A DNA stretch of 64,000 bases. Origin: JBBREP01 sp036501845 (lineage in GTDB: Bacteria; Actinomycetota; Acidimicrobiia; IMCC26256; PALSA-610). Both the position numbers and the translations under genes were made by a program. Below the pieces are notes generated by a model that did not search any database, was not told the origin of the DNA, and saw only the letters and a program-made list of their open reading frames with translations. The stretch lies in NCBI GenBank assembly GCA_036501845.1, contig DASXZO010000102.1, forward strand, positions 1 through 64,000, given 5' to 3'. Positions 18,385 through 24,400 of this stretch are shown in pieces. The number at the start of each line of letters is the position of its first letter. Within the stretch, counting starts at the first letter, position 1.

Positions 18385-19266
18385 ATGCCACACAAGACAC
18401 CGCGACTACTCGACGCCGCGACCGTGCAGGCGTTCGCAAGCGATGGGTTCGTCGTCGTTCCCGGCCTGCTGAGCAACGAGGAACTCGATCGTTACGGCGT
18501 CGCAGTCACGAAGGCGGTTGCCGACCGCACCCGCAACGACGACACGCCGCTCGAGGAGAAGAGTCGCTATCAGCAATCGTTCGTGCAGTGCATCAATCTT
18601 TGGGAGGACCACCCCGAGGTCGCGCCGCTCGTGTTCCACCCGCGCGTCGGCCAGGCTGCGGCCGAGTTACTGGATGTGCCGGCGATCCGGCTCTGGCACG
18701 ACCAGGCGCTCTACAAGCGCGCCGGCGGCCGCGTCACAGATCCGCACCAGGATCATCCCTACTGGCCGATCAAAGAGACCGCGTCCGTGACCGCGTGGAT
18801 CCCGTTCGAGGGGTCGACGGTGGAGAGCGGCGCGATGTCGTATCTGCCCGGCAGCCATGCGATCGGGCTGCGGAAATTCGTGAACATCTTCTTCGGCGAA
18901 CCGGTCGACCTGCTCGCCGACCCCGAGGTCACCGGGATCGAGCCGGTGCTCGTCGAGGTGCCGAAGGGCAGCGTGGCATTCCACCACGGGCTCACCGTGC
19001 ACCTCGCCGGCGCCAACTCCACCGCCATCGATCGCGCGGTGCAGACGATGATCTACTTCCCTGACGGGAGCACTCGCGGCTACCCGTTCCCGCACTTCGC
19101 GGTGGAGCGCAGCGGCATCGAGGTGGGCGAAGCGATCGATGGCGACGTCACGCCAATCGCATGGCCGCGCCCGCCCGACGCGCCGATCCCCCCGCTGCCC
19201 GCAATTCCCTTCGACGTGTTGCCAAAGATCGCCAACACGGGCGCGACTCCCGCACCGCGCGACTGA
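18385..19266 (+). CDS. Phytanoyl-CoA dioxygenase (PhyH) family Fe(II)/2-oxoglutarate oxygenase
   Basis: A 293-residue protein. The N-terminal helix has the usual FASDGFVVVPGLLS. The iron facial triad is HxD in DPHQDHPYW plus a distal His in VAFHHGLTVHLAG, with a downstream Arg/Ser for 2-oxoglutarate. It probably hydroxylates a small molecule in the cytoplasm. It follows the methyltransferase by 67 bases in the same direction, so it may join that pathway. Only 6 bases past its stop lies the opposite-strand stump of another PhyH gene. Confidence 0.9.
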   Translation: MPHKTPRLLDAATVQAFASDGFVVVPGLLSNEELDRYGVAVTKAVADRTRNDDTPLEEKSRYQQSFVQCINLWEDHPEVAPLVFHPRVGQAAAELLDVPAIRLWHDQALYKRAGGRVTDPHQDHPYWPIKETASVTAWIPFEGSTVESGAMSYLPGSHAIGLRKFVNIFFGEPVDLLADPEVTGIEPVLVEVPKGSVAFHHGLTVHLAGANSTAIDRAVQTMIYFPDGSTRGYPFPHFAVERSGIEVGEAIDGDVTPIAWPRPPDAPIPPLPAIPFDVLPKIANTGATPAPRD

Positions 19267-19272
19267 GGCGCG

Positions 19273-19392
19273 TCACGTCGCGGCCGGCGCGCCGATCGGC
19301 ATCCAATCAGCGAACTCGCGCAGGATCACGAAGCCATCTCGATCGAACGCATCTCGTTGCGAAGCGCTGAGACGGCCGTCTGGTACGGCCAT
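19273..19392 (-). pseudogene. PhyH-family N-terminal stump (39 aa)
   Basis: A minus-strand frame from ATG 19392 to a stop at 19273. It contains LSASQRDAFDRDGFVIL, the canonical first helix and strand of PhyH-type dioxygenases, and stops after ~39 codons without any iron-binding residues. It converges on the intact PhyH gene (stops 6 bases apart). It looks like what remains after deletion of the rest of a second PhyH gene. It was too short for ordinary ORF cut-offs. Confidence 0.6.
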
Positions 19393-19414
19393 GTGCTCAA
19401 CGCTACGCCGCGGG

Positions 19415-20428
19415 TCAGACGCGAACGCCTCGATTGCTCAGAGCCATGAGGGCCTCACTCGCGCGGATTTGCGTCCCTGTATCGAGGAACGCGCTCTGCA
19501 CTATCTCGTGACTGGCCTGTTCACTCATGAAATCGAACGACATGTGTTCCAACACTTCTTCGCCAGGCTCGATCACCACGGCTGGTATCCCCCGCTTTCG
19601 CAGCAATCGCAGTTCTGCGTCGAGACTCTGGCGGCACAACCGACGGATGAGCTGCGGCACAGAGCGCCGCCGACCGGTGCCCGTCATCGGCGAGACGACG
19701 ATTGCGAGATCGATCTGCTCACGGCCGAGCACATCGGCATTCGTCGGCGAGACCACGCCACCGTCGATGTAAAGCTCTCCATCGATATCCACACCTGCGA
19801 AGTAGCCGGGAACTGCACATGATGCCGCCAGCGCCGCCGACAACCGGGGCTGAGGCTTGCTCGTCGATCCGAACACAGTTCGGTGCCAATCGCGGCGACG
19901 GACAGCGCACACCCGGAGTGCGCTCGACGGCCACTGGCCCTCGTCACCGTCGAAAAGAGCGAGGTGCGGCTCCAGCGCGTGGCGACCTTCGGGCAGCATC
20001 ATGGACAGAGCCCCCAACGACACAGACCGCTGCCGCGCCGAAACCTTCAACAACCCGAACAGCATGGCGTAGGTCGGCGGCCGCGGCACCCGGAACACGC
20101 TGCCGAGGGTGAGCGGCAGAAATTCCGGTCGGTCGAGCAGCGCCTCGACCAGATCCGCCCTCGCATCGCGAGTGCTCGCGCCAACCGTGAGCGCAGCCAT
20201 GTCGGAGGCCGGCACGCCCATCCGCAGCAGAGCTCCCACAAGGGATCCCGCGGAAGTACCCACGATCACCGAGGCGTCGCGCGCATCCCAGCCGAGGTCC
20301 TGCTCGAGCGCGGTGAGGGCGCCGGCGTGGTACGCGGCACCCACGGCGCCACCGCCACCCAGCACCAAGCCGATGCGTCGCGTCGTCTTGCTCGGCTCGA
20401 CGGGCTCGATGTGGCGCGTGCCGCTCAC
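19415..20428 (-). CDS. Patatin-like phospholipase
   Basis: 337 residues from GTG 20428. The oxyanion loop is LGGGGAVGAAYHAGAL near the N-terminus, nucleophile elbow GTSAGS and dyad Asp in DGGVVSPTNADVL: the complete patatin set. No signal peptide is seen, so it is cytoplasmic or membrane-associated and likely hydrolyses acyl esters of membrane lipids. The start codon overlaps (GTGA) a short upstream frame whose stop is at 20425. The GTG is chosen because the fold must begin just before RIGLVLGG. Confidence 0.9.
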   Translation of the reverse strand: MSGTRHIEPVEPSKTTRRIGLVLGGGGAVGAAYHAGALTALEQDLGWDARDASVIVGTSAGSLVGALLRMGVPASDMAALTVGASTRDARADLVEALLDRPEFLPLTLGSVFRVPRPPTYAMLFGLLKVSARQRSVSLGALSMMLPEGRHALEPHLALFDGDEGQWPSSALRVCAVRRRDWHRTVFGSTSKPQPRLSAALAASCAVPGYFAGVDIDGELYIDGGVVSPTNADVLGREQIDLAIVVSPMTGTGRRRSVPQLIRRLCRQSLDAELRLLRKRGIPAVVIEPGEEVLEHMSFDFMSEQASHEIVQSAFLDTGTQIRASEALMALSNRGVRV

Positions 20429-20583
20429 CCCTTCGCCATACCCGTGGCAGGAGCCAGGTGAACGGCCGGCGGTGGTGGCGGTGTCCAGTGAACACGACCT
20501 CGCACGGTGGGCGTACCAGGCACGAGGCCGGGGTACCAGTACGGCACCGCGGAGCATGCGTTGATCGCAGTTCCGGACGACAC
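20425..20583 (-). CDS. Possible small leader peptide coupled to patatin gene
   Basis: 52 codons from GTG 20583, ending in a stop that shares bases with the patatin GTG (GTGA). It contains VPYWYPGLVPGTPTV and a PPPPP run. Codon bias is only moderately GC-rich in third positions and no ribosome-binding site is obvious. It fills the gap to the divergent gene almost exactly, which together with the overlap makes translation plausible but unproven. Confidence 0.3.
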   Translation of the reverse strand: MSSGTAINACSAVPYWYPGLVPGTPTVRGRVHWTPPPPPAVHLAPATGMAKG

Positions 20584-20594
20584 CTCTCGCGAGC

Positions 20595-21326
20595 ATGGAC
20601 GCACGTATGCCTGGAGGCCGACAGCTGACGGCACCCGAAATCGATCTCGTCGCACCGAGCGCAGCGGCACGGCGCCGCTCAGCACGTGCCTGCCGCCACA
20701 AGTTCCTCGAGTTCTTTCCCGATGGTTTCCGCGACCCGACCTACATCGATACCGAACGCGGTTACAAATGGCAAGCGCACCGGCGTTGGCGCACCGAGAT
20801 CGCTCCGGTATTGCAATCGCGTCGACCTCTGAGCGGGGAGTTGTGCCTCGACATCGCGCGGCAAGTCGTGCGCATCGAGGCGACGACGAACCTGCTGTTC
20901 TCGTTCGAAAAGATGGCGTTGCGTGACGCGCTCGCAGATCCGATCGGCGCCCAGAGCTTCATCGCGGGGCTGCGCGCTTGGCTCGGAAGCGAGCGACTGG
21001 TGCCCGAGCGATTCGCGGTGTGGTGCCAGACCCTCGACTCGCTTCCTCGGCGCCAGACCCGTGTTGCCACCTGGCCCGTGGCGACAGTGTTCGGGTTCCT
21101 CGCCAAACCGCGCACACACATGTTCCTGAAGCCGAACGTCATGCGCCACGCCGCACGCGCGTACAGCTATCCGCTTCACTACACGTCTCGGCCGAACTCC
21201 ACCACATACGCGTCGCTGCTCGACTTCGCCGCGACCGTGCGGCGTGACCTGCACGATCTACGACCACGCGACATGATCGACACTCAATCCTTCTTGTGGG
21301 TCCAGGGTTCGGACGAATACTCATGA
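20595..21326 (+). CDS. Conserved protein of unknown function coupled to HAD phosphatase
   Basis: A 243-residue soluble protein. I recognise the pattern KFLEFFPDGFRDPTYI, then RIEATTNLLFSFEKMALRDA, TRVATWPVATVFGFLA and a C-terminal SFLWVQGSDEY from widespread uncharacterised bacterial proteins, without an assigned function. Length is typical (~240). The stop overlaps the HAD start by ATGA, so both are made together. Start 20595 is taken as the first ATG; 20607 is an alternative. Confidence 0.75.
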   Translation: MDARMPGGRQLTAPEIDLVAPSAAARRRSARACRHKFLEFFPDGFRDPTYIDTERGYKWQAHRRWRTEIAPVLQSRRPLSGELCLDIARQVVRIEATTNLLFSFEKMALRDALADPIGAQSFIAGLRAWLGSERLVPERFAVWCQTLDSLPRRQTRVATWPVATVFGFLAKPRTHMFLKPNVMRHAARAYSYPLHYTSRPNSTTYASLLDFAATVRRDLHDLRPRDMIDTQSFLWVQGSDEYS

Positions 21327-22012
21327 CGCAGTCGACCGGCCTGACGCATCACCGACTGCGCCCGGGTGTCCTGTTCGACGTGGACGGCACCCTGATCGAC
21401 TCGAACTACCTGCATTCGCTCGCCTGGTCGCGTGCGTTCCGTGACGCGGGCGAATGGGCGGCCATGAACGCGATCCATCGGCTCATCGGCATGGACGGCG
21501 ACCAGCTCGTGAAAGAGTTGCTCGGGCACCCGTGCGAGGCGGCAAGCGACGCGCGGTCGCGCCGCTACCGGGAACTGTTCGACGACATACGGCCCTTCCC
21601 TGCGGCGAAGGAGCTCCTTTTCGATGTGCACGCTGGGGGCCTCGCGGTGGTCCTCGCGACGTCGTCACCGGAAGCTGAGCTCGCCGAGGCGCGTCGAGTA
21701 CTCGACGCCGACGACGTGATCGACTCGCAGACGTCCGCCGCCGATGTCGAGCACGCCAAACCTGCTCCCGACGTGTTTGTCACCGCGATGAAATCGGCGT
21801 CGGTCGACCCCGCCCGAGCCTTGGCCGTGGGCGACAGCGTCTGGGATGTGAAGGCCGCGACGGCTGCGGGCATCGCCTGTGTCGCCGTGGAATCAGGTGG
21901 ATTCAGCCGCCATGAGCTGAGCGAAGCGGGTGCCGTGGCTGTCTACCGCCACGTTGGCGACCTGAAGGCGCAGCTGCACACGAGCCCGATCCAGGCTCTC
22001 CTCACGAGGTAA
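21323..22012 (+). CDS. HAD-superfamily hydrolase (phosphoglycolate-phosphatase-like)
   Basis: A 229-residue HAD phosphatase. Motif I is FDVDGTLIDSN, motif II VLATSS, motif III Lys in EHAKPAPDVF and motif IV VGDSVWD. It has a small helical cap. It probably dephosphorylates a small organic phosphate in the cytoplasm. ATG 21323 overlaps the stop of the conserved unknown gene. Its 3' end overlaps that of the convergent alpha/beta hydrolase by 11 bases. Confidence 0.92.
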   Translation: MTQSTGLTHHRLRPGVLFDVDGTLIDSNYLHSLAWSRAFRDAGEWAAMNAIHRLIGMDGDQLVKELLGHPCEAASDARSRRYRELFDDIRPFPAAKELLFDVHAGGLAVVLATSSPEAELAEARRVLDADDVIDSQTSAADVEHAKPAPDVFVTAMKSASVDPARALAVGDSVWDVKAATAAGIACVAVESGGFSRHELSEAGAVAVYRHVGDLKAQLHTSPIQALLTR

Positions 22013-22895
22013 ATCTCAGAGCGCGCAGCGCGTCGACCAGCTCGCGGGTATGGGTGAGCGGGAACAAGTGACCCTCACCGGGGAGTATCCGCATGGTCAG
22101 GCTCGGTACCGCGTCGGCCCACGCCTGGTTCTCGGCAGCGGTGATGAAGCTGTCGTCGTCGCCTTGCCACAGCAATCCGGGCGTGGTGATCGACGACGCG
22201 TCGTAACCCCACGGCTGCATCTCGACGAGCAGGTCGTCGATCACGCCCACCGCGCCCTGGCGCGTTGCCTCCTCCAAAAAGTCGCAGAAAAGATCGGCCA
22301 CTTCTGGGCGCGCCAGTAATTCGGTCTCGGTCACCGAGAGCCCGGCCGCGAACAGCTCGACCGCGAGCTTCGGATTGCGACGCGTCTCGAGCGCGAGCGC
22401 CGTGTAGATCTGGCACATCTGCCACGGATCGTCCCGAGCGAGCTGCCAGGCCCACGCTTTACCCATCAACTCCGCGCCGCCGGGTTGCTGTACGCCGATG
22501 GGCGCGGGCGCGAGGAGTGCGAAGCCGCGCACGCGGTCGCCGAGCACAGCCGCGCAGGCCGCGGCGTAGGGACCCCCCATCGACCAACCCACCGAGTAGA
22601 AGCGGTCAACTCGAAGGTGGTTGGCGAGTTGCGCGACGTCCGCCACGAAATCGACGAGGCGACGATTGGGTTGCGGCCACGACAGCCCGAGACCGGGTCG
22701 GTCCGTCGTGATCCACCGCACACCCCGATCGAGTTCGTGGGGCACGCACGACGGTACGAGACGGCAACCAGGACCGCCGTGGAAATCGAGCACCACGAAC
22801 TCGCCGTCGTGTGAGCCCCACTCGGCGTAGCCGAGCTGCCGCCCATCACTGAGCATCATCGACTGCGCAGAACGGTTAATCACCGGAGTGTCCAT
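22002..22895 (-). CDS. Alpha/beta-fold hydrolase in the LAL-associated operon
   Basis: A 297-residue alpha/beta hydrolase. HGGPG oxyanion motif near residue 40, nucleophile elbow GWSMGG near 104, Asp in LWQGDDDSF and His in PGEGHLFPL. It lacks a signal peptide. The start (ATG 22895, or GTG 22898) overlaps the stop of the upstream secreted repeat protein, so both are expressed from the operator-bearing promoter at 24053-24120. Likely an esterase or epoxide-hydrolase-like enzyme. Substrate unknown. Confidence 0.85.
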   Translation of the reverse strand: MDTPVINRSAQSMMLSDGRQLGYAEWGSHDGEFVVLDFHGGPGCRLVPSCVPHELDRGVRWITTDRPGLGLSWPQPNRRLVDFVADVAQLANHLRVDRFYSVGWSMGGPYAAACAAVLGDRVRGFALLAPAPIGVQQPGGAELMGKAWAWQLARDDPWQMCQIYTALALETRRNPKLAVELFAAGLSVTETELLARPEVADLFCDFLEEATRQGAVGVIDDLLVEMQPWGYDASSITTPGLLWQGDDDSFITAAENQAWADAVPSLTMRILPGEGHLFPLTHTRELVDALRALRFTS

Positions 22896-24010
22896 CACAC
22901 CACGTACTGCACCGCGAAGGGCGCGTCATTGGCATGGCCGAGGGCGTCGGCACAGGTCACGAATATCTGCGCGGTCGTTCCGCTCGCTCGCCATCGCTCG
23001 ACGGCGCAATGGATCGCGGTGTCATTGATCACGGTGAGCTGCACGTCGCCGGCCCACTCGCCGATATGGGGCATCGTCACGGTGTAGCTACCCGTGCCGT
23101 CGTGCACGGAATGCAACGCCCCGCCCGCTGAATCGAACTGGTACGCGCCAACGAGCGGCCCGCTGGTGGACACCAGGTAGTTCTGGGCGTAACCGGTCTT
23201 GTGGCCGGCCACGCCCAGCACTCCCGCCGTGCCGTTCCCGATCGCCACGTCGAAGTCAGCGTCGGTCGCCGTGCCCGAAGGTTTGTTGCAGGCGACGTAC
23301 ACGTCATTCCCGGTCCATGCGCTGATCGAGCACAATGTAGGCGTACTGCCGTACGCCGTGACCTTGACGGTGCCGTTGCTGTTCGCAAGGTGCGGCACAT
23401 GCAGGGTGTACCGGCCGGTGGATGCGTGCTGGCTCGTAATCACGCCGCCTTTGCCGTCGAACGAATAGGCGCGGCTGGGCGTGCCGTTCCACGACGCGTC
23501 GTCGTCCCAGGCGTAGCCGAACGCGGGCGTGCCGGCGCCGACCGCGTAGAGGATGTCGAAGAGCTGGTCGTGCAGGACACCGCCGGGAGCGAAGCACAGC
23601 ACCGACGCGGTCACGTCGGTGCTCGCGTCCCACGACGCCACTTGGCACCACCCGTTGGTCTCGTACGCAGACACCTCGATGTTGCCACCATTGGAGCCTT
23701 CGAGGCCCGGGAATGTCACGACGTAACTCCCAGTTCCGCTCCTCGCGATCGTCACGTGTCGACCGTTCGACTGCCGCTGGTACGACAGGTTCGGTGTGTA
23801 GTTCGCAGCGGTGGCGCGGTCGGCCCACGCGTATCCCCACTTCGGACCCACCGACGCCGAAGCGGCCGCACCGCGGGAGATCATTGCGAGGCCGGGGACG
23901 CACACGATCACGGCCGCACAGATGCGGGCGGTGATTCGTCGGGCATTGTCACGGCCGGCCACCGAAATGAGACGGCCGATTGTGCGACTCCCGCAGTGTG
24001 ATCGCTGCAT
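22895..24010 (-). CDS. Secreted three-repeat protein, paralogue 1
   Basis: 371 residues. ATG 24010 is preceded by GGAGG at a 6-base spacing. A long signal region ends near Ala 52. The mature part is three ~105-residue beta-rich repeats, each with a GTGxYxVTxP-type strand and a Cys pair (WCQV/VLCF, LCSI/VACN, CAVE/VTCA) likely to form disulfides. Repeats open with YAW... motifs and the first has YTPN plus QRQSNGR. It is clearly homologous over its whole length to the plus-strand protein at 27.3-28.4 kb. Function unknown. It is probably an exported surface or matrix protein. Confidence 0.82.
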   Translation of the reverse strand: MQRSHCGSRTIGRLISVAGRDNARRITARICAAVIVCVPGLAMISRGAAASASVGPKWGYAWADRATAANYTPNLSYQRQSNGRHVTIARSGTGSYVVTFPGLEGSNGGNIEVSAYETNGWCQVASWDASTDVTASVLCFAPGGVLHDQLFDILYAVGAGTPAFGYAWDDDASWNGTPSRAYSFDGKGGVITSQHASTGRYTLHVPHLANSNGTVKVTAYGSTPTLCSISAWTGNDVYVACNKPSGTATDADFDVAIGNGTAGVLGVAGHKTGYAQNYLVSTSGPLVGAYQFDSAGGALHSVHDGTGSYTVTMPHIGEWAGDVQLTVINDTAIHCAVERWRASGTTAQIFVTCADALGHANDAPFAVQYVV

Positions 24011-24052
24011 ACCTGGCCTCCGTCGTGAGGGTCCGCATCCGTTGCGACCACG

Positions 24053-24120
24053 ATCGTGAGTCGCACGCCCGCAGTTGTCGACAGTGGCGGCTACTGCATG
24101 CGCGGTCGGGTACTACTGAG
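24053..24120 (-). promoter_or_regulatory. LAL-regulon promoter A (before secreted paralogue 1)
   Basis: Read on the minus strand: CTCAGTA, 15 bases, TGCAGTA, 6 bases, ACTG, TCGACA (-35-like), 17 bases, CACGAT (-10-like). The direct half-sites occupy 24092-24120. The same layout with identical spacings occurs at three other promoters around the LuxR-type regulator. The gene starts 81 bases beyond the operator, leaving a 5' leader with a ribosome-binding site. Confidence 0.75.
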
Positions 24121-24325
24121 AGCCTGCTCGTGGCGGTGGCGCCGCCGCGTCCTCTTCGATGGCGGCGAGCTTCTCGTGGGCGAGTCGCAACAATGCTGCG
24201 ACTGCGGCGTGGTCGACACCCAGATGCTGCGCGATGAGATCTGACGACTCGCCAGCCCGCTCGAGCCGCAGCGCGTGCGCGTAGGTCTGCGGCAGTCGCT
24301 CGAGCGCGTCGCCCGTGTCGCTCAT
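24113..24325 (-). CDS. Sigma-region-4-like mini HTH protein
   Basis: A 70-residue protein: a sigma-70 region 4-like helix-turn-helix (LERLPQTYAHALRLERAGE followed by IAQHLGVDHAAVAALLRLAHEKL) with a short Pro-rich tail. It has no region 2, so it cannot be a complete sigma factor. It may be an accessory DNA-binding protein or sigma modulator. The start at ATG 24325 is chosen because the -10-like box of promoter B ends at 24333, which predicts a nearly leaderless mRNA. It lies between the LAL gene and promoter A and is probably part of the same circuit. Confidence 0.7.
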   Translation of the reverse strand: MSDTGDALERLPQTYAHALRLERAGESSDLIAQHLGVDHAAVAALLRLAHEKLAAIEEDAAAPPPRAGSQ

Positions 24326-24332
24326 CGTCCAC

Positions 24333-24400
24333 ATCGTGACGCACCGCCGAACGGCCGTCGTCGGTAGGCGCTACTGCATCTGCGAACCGGCGGTACTGAG
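24333..24400 (-). promoter_or_regulatory. LAL-regulon promoter B (before sigma-4-like mini-protein)
   Basis: Half-sites CTCAGTA and TGCAGTA at 24372-24400, then ACCG-ACGACG (-35-like), 17 bases and CACGAT (-10-like, 24333-24338). Spacings equal those of promoters A, C and D. The operator overlaps the last codons and stop of the LAL gene itself. The predicted transcription start is about at ATG 24325. Confidence 0.75.
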
